The position numbers and the translations under genes were made by a program. Shown in pieces: positions 51,074-60,045 of a DNA stretch of 64,000 nucleotides (the stretch's first letter is position 1; each line of letters starts with the position of its first letter). Below the pieces are notes generated by a model. That model was not told the origin of the DNA. It worked only from the letters and a program-made list of their open reading frames with translations, and did not search any database. This stretch comes from Burkholderiales bacterium. Lineage in GTDB: Bacteria; Pseudomonadota; Gammaproteobacteria; Burkholderiales; Burkholderiaceae_C. The stretch lies in the NCBI GenBank assembly GCA_003963115.1, contig RXJQ01000010.1, positions 84,884 to 148,883 of the forward strand. The letters run 5' to 3'.

Positions 51074-51793
51074 TCAGGCTCCTGCTTGAGCGGTTGGCTT
51101 TTCGGTGATCGTGCGCTTCTCGATGCGCTTCTCGGGGTTCGGGTTATGCACGATGCGGTGCACGTAGATGCCCGGCAGGTGCACAGAGTCAGGGTCGATA
51201 TCGCCCGTCTCGACGATCTGCTCGACCTCCACCACCGTGATCTTGCCGGCCATGGCCGCGGCCGGGTTGAAATTGCGGGCCGTGCGGCGGAACACCAGGT
51301 TGCCGGACTTGTCGGCCTTGTAGGCCTTGACCAGCGCGACCTCAGGCAGCAGCGCCCGCTCCATCACATAGACCTCGCCGTTGAACTCGCGCGTTTCCTT
51401 GCCTTCGGCCACGATGGTGCCCACGCCCGTTTTGGTATAGAAGGCGGGGATACCGGCCCCGCCTGCACGCAGCTTCTCGGCCAGCGTGCCTTGGGGCGTG
51501 AACTCCAACTCCAGTTCACCGGCCAGGTACTGGCGCTCGAACTCCTTGTTCTCGCCCACGTAGCTGGAGATCATCTTCTTGATCTGACGTGTATTGAGCA
51601 GCTTGCCCAGGCCAAAACCATCGACACCGGCGTTGTTGGAGATCACCGTCAGGTTCTTCACGCCAGTTGCCTGCAAGGCGTCGATCAGTGCTTCAGGAAT
51701 GCCGCAGAGGCCAAAGCCCCCGACCGCGAGCAATTGCCCGTCTTTCACAATCCCAGCCAACGCGCTGGCGGCGTCGGGATAGACCTTGTTCAT
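51074..51793 (-). CDS. scoA: 3-oxoacid CoA-transferase subunit A
   Basis: The 239-residue subunit A begins [20 protein letters not shown] and contains the family motif [17 protein letters not shown], then the CoA-binding [24 protein letters not shown] lies directly before the ATG at 51793. It forms the heterodimer with subunit B encoded just downstream. The 242-base gap to the thioesterase gene must hold the promoter. Confidence 0.92.
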   Translation of the reverse strand: MNKVYPDAASALAGIVKDGQLLAVGGFGLCGIPEALIDALQATGVKNLTVISNNAGVDGFGLGKLLNTRQIKKMISSYVGENKEFERQYLAGELELEFTPQGTLAEKLRAGGAGIPAFYTKTGVGTIVAEGKETREFNGEVYVMERALLPEVALVKAYKADKSGNLVFRRTARNFNPAAAMAGKITVVEVEQIVETGDIDPDSVHLPGIYVHRIVHNPNPEKRIEKRTITEKPTAQAGA

Positions 51794-52035
51794 CCATTCA
51801 CTCCTTGGGGAAAAAGAGGCGCGGATACCGCATTTGAATAGCGCTTTCGCTGCACCGCAACATGGAAAGCGTACACCGGGTCACACGCAAAAATCCAGCG
51901 GTTTGAATGAAAAAGACACGCCGGCCTGCGCCTGACGCGTCTTGTGCACGCCCCAGGGGCGATGGCTGTGGTTTTAGTGCTGACCCGTTGTGGTGCGCGG
52001 GTCAGGTCGTGGCGCTGTTGCCTCGCTCCAGGCGC

Positions 52036-52503
52036 TCACTTGCCTGGCAAGGCCGGCGGCACATCTCGGCCAGGCAACGCCAGCGTGCCCTTGAGTGCAC
52101 GGATCGGTTCGGGCAAAGGCACCGGCCTTCCATCACTGCCACTGACCCACACCAGCGTGGCGCCACCGGCCGCATAAGGCGAGCCCGGCTCGTCGGTGCG
52201 CTCGATGGTCACGAAGGTGTCGATGCTCGTGCGGCCCGGGTCGGCCACATACAGCTTGGCCACCACATCACCCGGAAACACAAGCGGACGGTAAAAGTTG
52301 AAGAAGGCATTGGCGATCACCGGCCCATCCTGCTTGCTGCCGACGGCCCCGCTGATGGACTCGATCCACGACACCCGCGCCTGCTCCATGTACTTGAAGT
52401 AGATCGTGTTGTTGACGTGGCCCAGTGCGTCCATGTCGCCCCACAGGATGGGCAGGGTCAGTTCATGGACAAGGATCTTGTGCTCGGGTATGTCAAGGCG
52501 CAT
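52036..52503 (-). CDS. Acyl-CoA thioesterase, hotdog fold (4-hydroxybenzoyl-CoA thioesterase type)
   Basis: The 155-residue hotdog protein has the family signature WGDMDALGHVNNTIYFKYME, with the catalytic Asp, followed by a pattern of strands (IANAFFNFYRPLVFPGDVV). This type cleaves acyl-CoA thioesters; the acyl group is not predictable. Upstream and downstream genes also act on acyl-CoA (scoAB, SDR, ETF-QO), hinting at fatty or branched acid use. Confidence 0.85.
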   Translation of the reverse strand: MRLDIPEHKILVHELTLPILWGDMDALGHVNNTIYFKYMEQARVSWIESISGAVGSKQDGPVIANAFFNFYRPLVFPGDVVAKLYVADPGRTSIDTFVTIERTDEPGSPYAAGGATLVWVSGSDGRPVPLPEPIRALKGTLALPGRDVPPALPGK

Positions 52504-52657
52504 GGTTCTCGGCTCGGTTCATCTCATCGACCGGTGTCGATGCGGTGCGGATGCTGTGCAGACAGCAGATGGGGCGTGCAGGCGCGATTTCAAGCGCGCC
52601 AAGCCGGCGTCCTTCACCACACCCCCACTAAACCCCTCACACCAGCGCGCGAGCCTA

Positions 52658-53443
52658 TCATGCAGCCACCATGCCGTCGTCCGCCGAGATGACCGCGCCG
52701 TTGATGAAGTCGCTCTCGGCCGCGCACAGGCTCACCAGCAGCGTGTCCAGATCCTTGGGTTGGCCGACACGCTTGCGTGGCAGCATGCTGATCAGCTTCT
52801 TGCCTGCATCGGTCTGCCAGTGATGGTGGTTGATCTCGGTGTCGATGTAACCCGGGCAGATCGCGTTCGTGGTGATGCCAAAGCGGCCCCACTCGGCGGC
52901 CATCACCTTGGTCATGTGGACCACCGCGGCCTTGCTCATGCAGTAGACGCCGATCTGCGGCATGGTGCGCAGGCCAGCGGCCGAGGCGATGTTGACGATG
53001 CGCCCACCCGTGAAGGTGCCCGGCGCGGAACCCTGCGCACGAGCCAGCATGCGCTTGGCCACTTCCTGCGCGACGAAGAAGGCACCGCGCGTGTTGGTGT
53101 CGAAGATGAAGTCGTAGCTTTCTTCGCTCACGTCGACCAGGCGCTCGGTCGTGCTCACGCCCGAGTTGTTGATGAGGATGTCGATGGCGCCGACCTCGGT
53201 CTCGGCATGGGCCACGGCCGACTTGATGGAGCCGACATCGGTGACGTCCAGCCCCACCACATGAGCATCGCCACCGTAAGCCTCGATCTCGGAGCGCAGC
53301 GTCTTGAGCCGCTCGACACGGCGACCTGCCAGCACCACCGCCGCACCGGCCTTGGCCAGGGTGTGCGCGAACTGGGTGCCCAGGCCGCTGGAAGCGCCAG
53401 TGATCAAGGCCACGCGGCCGGACAAGTCGATGGTGTAGCTCAT
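52658..53443 (-). CDS. Short-chain dehydrogenase/reductase
   Basis: The 261-residue classical SDR has TGASSGLGTQ (cofactor binding), NNSGV, the Ser in NIASAAG and the catalytic Tyr-Lys in YCMSKAAVV, then PGYIDTEIN. After ITGASSG the residues GRRVERL at the end of the second strand suggest NADP(H) use. The ATG at 53443, preceded by GGAG, is used; the frame stays open upstream without homology. The acyl-CoA context suggests a 3-hydroxyacyl or related substrate, but that is inference. Confidence 0.88.
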   Translation of the reverse strand: MSYTIDLSGRVALITGASSGLGTQFAHTLAKAGAAVVLAGRRVERLKTLRSEIEAYGGDAHVVGLDVTDVGSIKSAVAHAETEVGAIDILINNSGVSTTERLVDVSEESYDFIFDTNTRGAFFVAQEVAKRMLARAQGSAPGTFTGGRIVNIASAAGLRTMPQIGVYCMSKAAVVHMTKVMAAEWGRFGITTNAICPGYIDTEINHHHWQTDAGKKLISMLPRKRVGQPKDLDTLLVSLCAAESDFINGAVISADDGMVAA

Positions 53444-53669
53444 GTGTTTTTTCTCCGTCAGAAACGGCTGTGACCTTAGCATGCCTGCCCCCGCTTCATC
53501 CGTTTTGTTGTGGCACGCACCACGGCCAATCTTCATCCCCCGCGTTGATGGGGTAATTTTCGAACGGTCGTGCTATTTTTTGTCAGAATACGGGACCAAC
53601 CCCGACATAAAATCGCGGACTTGATCAAAAAACAACCGATCGCTGTTTTTGCGAACAGAAGGAATCTCG

Positions 53670-55355
53670 ATGACGCCACAGGAAATCCTTGAACAGTTTG
53701 GGCCCCGCGAGTCGATGGAATACGACGTCGTGATCGTGGGCGCGGGCCCTGCTGGTCTGTCCACCGCCATCCGACTGAAGCAACTGGCCGAGAAGGCTGG
53801 CAAGGAAATCAATGTGGTCGTGCTCGAAAAAGGCTCCGAGCCTGGCGCGCACATCTTGTCGGGTGCCGTGATGGACCCGCGCTCGATCAACGAGCTCTTC
53901 CCCAACTGGAAGGAACTGGGCGCCCCCTTGAACCAGCCCGTGACTGGCGACGAAGTCTATGTGCTGACCGAGACCGGCAGCATCAAGACGCCTGACGCGC
54001 TCGTGCCCAACTGCATGCACAACGAGGGCAACTACGTCATCAGCCTGAGCGATGTGTGCCGCTGGCTGGCCCAGCAGGCAGAGAGCCTGGGCGTGGAGAT
54101 CTTCCCGGGCTTTGCTGCTGCCGAGGTGCTGTACGACGAGAACGGCGCCGTCAAGGGCGTGGCCACCGGCAACATGGGCATCGACAAGTCCGGCGAGCCC
54201 ACCAGCGACTTCCAGTTGGGCATGGAACTGCTGGGCAAGTACACCATCTTCGCCGAAGGCGCGCGTGGCCACCTGGGCAAGCAACTGCTGGCCAAGTTCA
54301 ACCTGGCTGACGGCAAGGCACCGCAGAGCTACGGCATCGGCATCAAGGAACTGTGGGAGATCGACCCGGCCAAGGCCAAGCCCGGCCTGGTGGTCCACAC
54401 CGGCGGCTGGCCCATGGACACCGAGACCTTCGGTGGCGGCTTTCTCTACCACCTGGCTGACAACAAGGTCACGCTGGGCTTCGTGGTCGGCCTGGACTAC
54501 AAGAACCCCTGGCTGAGCCCCTTCGAGGAAATGCAGCGCTGGAAGACCCACCCGGTCATCAAGCAATACCTGGAAGGCGCCAAGCGCATCAGCTACGGCG
54601 CGCGCGCCATCAACAACGGTGGCCTGCCCAGCCTGCCCAAGACCATCTTCAAGGGTGGCGCGCTGGTTGGCTGTAACGCTGGCTACATGAATGCCGCCCG
54701 CATCAAGGGTTCGCACGCCGCGATGAAGTCCGGCATGCTGGTCGCCGAAGCCGTGTTCGAAGCCGTGACGGCTGGCCGCGAGCGTGATGAGCTGACCGCC
54801 TATCCCGAACTGTTCGAAAAGAGCTGGCTGCACGACGAGCTCAAGACCTCGAAGAACTTCAAGACCTGGTTCAAGAAGGGCTTCTACGTCGGCACCATCA
54901 TGACGGCTGTCGAGCACTGGCTGCTGCCCCGCCTGGGCATCAAGGAAGCACCGTGGACGCTGCGCAACCCTGCGCCGGACCACACCTTCCTCAAACCCGC
55001 CTCCGAGTGCGCCAAGATCGAGTACCCGAAGCCGGACGGCAAGATCACCTTTGATCGCCTGAGCTCGGTGTTCATCTCGAACACCAACCACACCGAGCAC
55101 CAGCCTGCTCACTTGACGCTCAAGAACGCGTCGGTGCCCGTTCAGACCAACCTGAGCAAGTTCGCCGGCCCCGAGTCGCGCTACTGCCCCGCGGGCGTGT
55201 ACGAGTTCGTGAAGAACGAGGACAACAGCGACCGCCTGCAGATCAACGCGCAGAACTGCGTGCACTGCAAGACCTGCGACATCAAGGACCCGACCCAGAA
55301 CATCGTCTGGATCACGCCGGAAGGCGGCGGCGGCCCGAACTACTCGGGCATGTAA
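53670..55355 (+). CDS. etfD: Electron transfer flavoprotein-ubiquinone oxidoreductase
   Basis: The 561-residue iron-sulfur flavoprotein passes electrons from acyl-CoA dehydrogenases via ETF to ubiquinone at the membrane. It has the FAD motif VVIVGAGPAGLSTAIRLKQL, SGAVMDPRSINELFPNW, AEGARGHLGKQLLAKF, GGLPSLPK and the C-terminal 4Fe-4S cluster region with Cys in SRYCPAGVYEF and NCVHCKTCDIKDP. The ATG at 53670 has GAAGGAAT before it. It is divergent from the SDR gene. Confidence 0.95.
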   Translation: MTPQEILEQFGPRESMEYDVVIVGAGPAGLSTAIRLKQLAEKAGKEINVVVLEKGSEPGAHILSGAVMDPRSINELFPNWKELGAPLNQPVTGDEVYVLTETGSIKTPDALVPNCMHNEGNYVISLSDVCRWLAQQAESLGVEIFPGFAAAEVLYDENGAVKGVATGNMGIDKSGEPTSDFQLGMELLGKYTIFAEGARGHLGKQLLAKFNLADGKAPQSYGIGIKELWEIDPAKAKPGLVVHTGGWPMDTETFGGGFLYHLADNKVTLGFVVGLDYKNPWLSPFEEMQRWKTHPVIKQYLEGAKRISYGARAINNGGLPSLPKTIFKGGALVGCNAGYMNAARIKGSHAAMKSGMLVAEAVFEAVTAGRERDELTAYPELFEKSWLHDELKTSKNFKTWFKKGFYVGTIMTAVEHWLLPRLGIKEAPWTLRNPAPDHTFLKPASECAKIEYPKPDGKITFDRLSSVFISNTNHTEHQPAHLTLKNASVPVQTNLSKFAGPESRYCPAGVYEFVKNEDNSDRLQINAQNCVHCKTCDIKDPTQNIVWITPEGGGGPNYSGM

Positions 55356-55371
55356 GCTTGAGGTCGACGAC

Positions 55372-55397
55372 AAGGGAGCTGAACGGCTCCCTTTTTC
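55372..55397 (+). terminator. Rho-independent terminator of the ETF-QO gene
   Basis: AAGGGAGC (55372-55379) pairs with GCTCCCTT (55386-55393) around TGAACG and is followed by TTTC. It lies 17 bases after the stop codon. Confidence 0.9.
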
Positions 55398-55427
55398 TTT
55401 GAGCCCGCGGCGGCGATACAAGACGAC

Positions 55428-56492
55428 ATGCAAGACGATCTGTTTGGGAATGGATCTGCTGAGCCCAAGCCGGCCGCCACGCACAAGACGGCTGGCAAGG
55501 CCGCGGCGGAACGCAAGCATGTGCAGCCGGCCGAGACACAAGCGCAACACATCGAGTTGGCGGCTGGCCTGCCACCGCAGTTGCGCATGGGCACCTCGTC
55601 TTGGTCCTACCCAGGCTGGACGGGGCATGTATGGGGCAGCGACGTGGGTGAGGCGCTGCTGTCCAAGCACGGTCTGCCCGCCTACAGCCGCCATCCCTTG
55701 CTGCGCACCGTCAGTGTCGATCGGGCCTTCTACCGCGCCTTGAACGTGAGCCAGTACGCGGCCTATGCCGCCCAGGTGCCCGAGGATTTCCGCTTCATCG
55801 TCAAGGCGCCCTCCTCAGTCTGCGATGCCATGGTGCGCGACGAGCAGGGCCGCGGCCAGCAGCGCAACCCGGTCTTTCTCGATGCGGCGCTGGCGCAGCA
55901 GGAATTCGTCCAGCCTGCGCTTCAAGGCCTGCGTCACAAGGTGGGCGCGCTGGTCTTCCAGATCAGCCCCTTGCCGCACGAGTGGCTTCGCCAACGCCAG
56001 CGGCTGCTGGAGCACCTGCATGCCATGCTACGCGCCCTGCCCTCGCTTCAACCCACGGCGCCCGACGGCGTGGTGGCGGTGGAGTTCAGAGATGCCGCCA
56101 TGGTCACGCCCGATCTCATGCCTGAACTGGTGGCCATGCTGCGCGATGTGGGCGCCACCTACTGCCTGGGCCTGCATGCCAAGATGCCGCCCATCGAGGC
56201 GCAACTGCCCATCCTGCGTGCACTGTGGCCCGGGCCCCTGGTATGCCGATGGAACCTGCATCGGCGGCATGGCGCTTACGGCTATGAGGATGCCCGCGCC
56301 ATGTACGCGCCCTTCAACCGCATCCAGGATGCTGATCTGCAAACACGTGACACCTTGGCCCGGGTGATCGTCGGAACGACGGGTGCAGGTCAGCAGGCCT
56401 ATGTCTCGATCAGCAACAAGGCCGAGGGCTGCGCGCCTTTGTCGGTCGAGCTGCTGGCGCGGGCTGTGCGAGCGCAGATGACCGCTGCCTAG
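55428..56492 (+). CDS. DUF72 family protein (YecE type)
   Basis: The 354-residue protein has a TIM-barrel-like DUF72 domain. Seen are MGTSSWSYPGWTGHVWG, VDRAFYRALN, FRFIVKAPSSVCD, LVFQISPLP, VVAVEFRDAAMV and a terminal YVSISNKAEGCAPLSVELLA. The N-terminal 45 residues are Ala/Lys/Glu-rich and not part of the domain. Function is unknown. The acidic FRD and FQ motifs hint at an enzyme with a TIM barrel. Confidence 0.88.
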   Translation: MQDDLFGNGSAEPKPAATHKTAGKAAAERKHVQPAETQAQHIELAAGLPPQLRMGTSSWSYPGWTGHVWGSDVGEALLSKHGLPAYSRHPLLRTVSVDRAFYRALNVSQYAAYAAQVPEDFRFIVKAPSSVCDAMVRDEQGRGQQRNPVFLDAALAQQEFVQPALQGLRHKVGALVFQISPLPHEWLRQRQRLLEHLHAMLRALPSLQPTAPDGVVAVEFRDAAMVTPDLMPELVAMLRDVGATYCLGLHAKMPPIEAQLPILRALWPGPLVCRWNLHRRHGAYGYEDARAMYAPFNRIQDADLQTRDTLARVIVGTTGAGQQAYVSISNKAEGCAPLSVELLARAVRAQMTAA

Positions 56493-56517
56493 TCGTGCCC
56501 TGCATCCTGTTTTGGCC

Positions 56518-56781
56518 TCAAGGCTTGTCGCTGTCGCCCACCCCGTGATCGACTTGCGATGCCCGGTCTTGCATCATGCGGTTCACATCGTCTTTCACCT
56601 GATCCTGAAGCCGGCGTGCATCGGCCGCGTTGTCCACCTTGGGCAGCTCGATGCCCGCTTGCGAAGCGGCCGTGGCGGATGCACTCGGCGCGCCTTGGTG
56701 CGTCGCCACCAATTGCTTCTTGACCAGCACGGCCACGATCACCAGCGCCAGCAAGATGGACAGCCATCCCAAAGCTCTCAT
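56518..56781 (-). CDS. Small single-helix membrane protein of unknown function
   Basis: An 87-residue protein with an N-terminal membrane anchor (WLSILLALVIVAVLV), then a polar Ala/Ser-rich segment and a charged helix (ADARRLQDQVKDDVNRMMQD). I do not recognise a family. It starts 21 bases after the tadA stop on the same strand, with AGGAGA close before its ATG, so it belongs to the thpR-tadA operon. It is convergent with the DUF72 gene. Confidence 0.6.
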   Translation of the reverse strand: MRALGWLSILLALVIVAVLVKKQLVATHQGAPSASATAASQAGIELPKVDNAADARRLQDQVKDDVNRMMQDRASQVDHGVGDSDKP

Positions 56782-56802
56782 GCGGGTCTCCTCATGATGT
56801 TG

Positions 56803-58022
<1,220 letters not shown>

Positions 58023-58042
58023 GGTCTTCCCCTTCTAAAGGC

Positions 58043-58060
58043 TCATTCCCACTCGATCAT
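58043..58060 (-). other. guaA 3'-end stub: candidate island attachment site
   Basis: Read on the minus strand, 58057-58043 is ATCGAGTGGGAATGA, encoding Ile-Glu-Trp-Glu-stop, the invariant C-terminus of GMP synthase. No guaA body is attached; five residues further on (KVPEM) similarity is gone and the frame meets a stop near 58116. The stub sits 21 bases before thpR. Genomic islands are known to integrate in the guaA 3' end and leave such a copy at the far end. The partner copy with intact guaA should lie to the right of the window. Confidence 0.8.
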
Positions 58061-58377
58061 TTCCGGCACCTTGGGAGCCGCATGGCCATTGGGTTCTTGA
58101 TGTTCCAAGATTTCTTTCTACCGTCTTTTTTACCGACGCTGGAAGGTGGTGATTGCAACGATGGTTGCCGGTCAGCCGACAGCCATAACGCGGTTTCTAG
58201 TGTACACGGCGAGCCTGTAAAACGTTGAACTGTAGCGCGCCAAAGAAATCAGAACGCGGCGCAGGCAACGCAACTGCCTCGCATAGGAAGACTGCCCATG
58301 AGGCTTTAAACGGATCACCTCGCCGATCAGCAGCAGAGGTGATCTACTAAGTGCGTGGTGGTCATCACGGCGACTTG
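58061..58377. other. Non-coding end of the island
   Basis: This 317-base stretch between the att stub and the last operon gene shows no gene. GC is lower than in the chromosome to the left. It contains one perfect inverted repeat at 58313-58344. Confidence 0.5.
58313..58344. repeat. Inverted repeat near the island end
   Basis: GATCACCTC (58313-58321) and GAGGTGATC (58336-58344) are perfect inverted 9-mers with a 14-base spacer. It lies 34 bases after the operon's last stop. Without a T-run it is a poor terminator; it could be an integrase or excisionase arm site. Confidence 0.6.
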
Positions 58378-58809
58378 CTACGCATGCTTGCCAGAGTTTT
58401 CGTCATCCAAAAATCGCTGCATGGCTTCAAAGGCTCGCTGTTCGTTGTCTTTGAGACTGACCACAGAAACCGGGTCGGGCGTCGGGCGAAAGCTTGAAAG
58501 CGTCTGCTCAGTTTCTCTTCGAGCTGCAATCCAAGCCTGAAGCAACGGCTGCCACTGCTGACTCCAAAAGGAAAACGGACGAGAATCAGGGGACGCCACC
58601 TTACGCAGCGCGTGATGCATGACGGCTCCCGCCGTTCGCGATGGATCATCCCATTTAACCGGGATACTCCAGCCTGCATCCCGAAGCCCACTGGGATGCC
58701 CCATATCTGGACCGACCATTGCCGTAGGTGCATCGCTGACAGTCCCAAGGCCAAATATCTTGTGATCGACTCGATCGCCTTCTTCAAGTGGACTACCTGC
58801 GACTGCCAT
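58378..58809 (-). CDS. Small protein with Tudor/SH3-like motif, third gene of the Argonaute operon
   Basis: The 143-residue protein starts MAVAGSPLEEGDRVDHKIFGLGTV, and GWSIPVKWDDP follows at about 46-56. G-D-x-V-x-H-x-x-F-G-x-G-x-V is the motif of small beta-barrel domains, like the Tudor domain at the C-terminus of UvrD/PcrA helicases, which binds protein or nucleic acid. The rest is helical and charged (LQAWIAARRETEQTL, DNEQRAFEAMQRFL). AAGGAG seven bases upstream lies inside the last codons of the nuclease gene, whose stop is three bases before the ATG. I do not recognise a family for the whole protein. Confidence 0.75.
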   Translation of the reverse strand: MAVAGSPLEEGDRVDHKIFGLGTVSDAPTAMVGPDMGHPSGLRDAGWSIPVKWDDPSRTAGAVMHHALRKVASPDSRPFSFWSQQWQPLLQAWIAARRETEQTLSSFRPTPDPVSVVSLKDNEQRAFEAMQRFLDDENSGKHA

Positions 58810-58812
58810 TTT

Positions 58813-60045
58813 TCAATCTCCTTGTTTAACATCGTGACTCAAAACCATGAAGGCTGGTTGAGCGACTAGCACTGGACTGATCACATCGCGAATCTCGCTC
58901 AACCCTGCAATGAGCAGGTCATATTGCTCGGTTCTTCGCCCTTGATCCCAAATGACCGGCAGCACTTTGCGGTATGGACTGCCAAGCTTCAGATAGAGGC
59001 TAACGTCCTCACCTATTTGGGAAATCAGCTCTTGCGGTGAACTCTTCTCCCGCCAATATTTGACCTCAATGACGAGATGAAGCGACGGGATAACGAGGTC
59101 TGCGCGAGGTTTCTTCTGTCCGACCGATGCAAGCCACTCTTCGTCACGAAGATCAGAAAAAACTGGCGCCAACACGGCGCAAAGAAGATTCTGAAAGTGG
59201 TACTCATTTTCGACAGCCCACTTCTGTGCGGTCGAATTCGGCGTCTTCTTTTGCTCGTCCCAGGTCCATCTACGCAGCCCAGCCGGAAGTCTTCGGAGAA
59301 TAAGCCCCACGTCATCCAGGCTGGGTGCTCGCAGATCAATTTGTAATGCGCCCTGGGCGAGGAAGCGAAAGGCAGCAAGATCCAGCGCTGCTTGCTCAGG
59401 CTCGCTGTAAACAACCGACTTGATGCGTCCAAGCACTTGCGCCGAGATGTCGGCGCTTGCTGTAATTGACTCCGCCAGTCCCCGCGCCACGTAAATCGTC
59501 GCACCGACTGTGGACAACGAGACCTTCGGTACCTCAGCCAAAGTCAGCCCGGATCGCACCTTGATCATGGCCAGAAGTTCTTGACGCCATCCAGCGTTCT
59601 CACATGGCTGCAAGTTGGCAACAAGCGATGAGAACCACGAGCCAAACCTTTGCCATCGCTCGCTATCAGCAACGGTGAGCAGGCCAACCAACACACCTGT
59701 ATGCGCCAATGGCTGCATCAGGCTGGCCATTGATGTCTGCGAGCCGCCGTTTCGCCCCGTTAGCCAATCCACCCCTTGCGAGAAGGAGTTACGACATGAA
59801 GTGCCGAGCACGGAATCAATGGCTAGCAAGAAGCCCAATGCCGAGACTGCATGAATGGAACGGCCGCCTCCAGCTATCTCATTGCACAGTTCTTCAGCCA
59901 CTTGGGTGATCTGGTCGCGAGGCAAGTCTTCCTCAAGGACCCAATGATAGAAAGCTTGCGAAAGCGCACCAGCATCTTTCAAGGTCTGAGCCTGCGCCTC
60001 CACCGCCAGTAGAGATTCTGCCAACATGGAGTTCGCTTGACTCAT
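58813..60045 (-). CDS. PD-(D/E)XK nuclease associated with Argonaute (putative effector)
   Basis: The 410-residue protein is mostly helical up to residue 270, with no family I can name. The C-terminal part has a PD-(D/E)XK nuclease core: ENEYHFQNLL helix (about 280-289), then RADLVIPSLHLVIEVKYW with Asp316, Glu327 and Lys329, followed by helix EDVSLYLKL. This is the metal-dependent fold of restriction enzymes. The ATG at 60045 overlaps the Argonaute stop (ATGA), so translation is coupled; an in-frame ATG at 60096 inside the Argonaute gene is less likely. It would be the DNA- or RNA-cutting partner of the inactive Argonaute. Confidence 0.82.
   Translation of the reverse strand: MSQANSMLAESLLAVEAQAQTLKDAGALSQAFYHWVLEEDLPRDQITQVAEELCNEIAGGGRSIHAVSALGFLLAIDSVLGTSCRNSFSQGVDWLTGRNGGSQTSMASLMQPLAHTGVLVGLLTVADSERWQRFGSWFSSLVANLQPCENAGWRQELLAMIKVRSGLTLAEVPKVSLSTVGATIYVARGLAESITASADISAQVLGRIKSVVYSEPEQAALDLAAFRFLAQGALQIDLRAPSLDDVGLILRRLPAGLRRWTWDEQKKTPNSTAQKWAVENEYHFQNLLCAVLAPVFSDLRDEEWLASVGQKKPRADLVIPSLHLVIEVKYWREKSSPQELISQIGEDVSLYLKLGSPYRKVLPVIWDQGRRTEQYDLLIAGLSEIRDVISPVLVAQPAFMVLSHDVKQGD

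Noticed and set aside
51907..52692. A plus-strand frame of 261 codons after scoA
   Set aside because: It lies opposite the hotdog thioesterase, is Arg/His/Pro-rich without any motif, and lacks a ribosome binding site.
53625..55694. A 689-codon open frame antisense to the ETF-ubiquinone oxidoreductase gene
   Set aside because: Same GC shadow effect; composition is dominated by Val/Leu/His/Gln runs, and the sense gene has full family motifs and its own terminator.
58043..58115. The guaA stub as a small gene of its own
   Set aside because: The open frame is only about 23 codons with no start or ribosome binding site, and only its last residues match GMP synthase.
58365..58832. A 155-codon frame as the third operon gene
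   Set aside because: It is in another frame than the 143-codon gene, lacks a ribosome binding site and would overlap the nuclease stop; the 143-codon gene has AAGGAG at the right distance and a clear domain motif.
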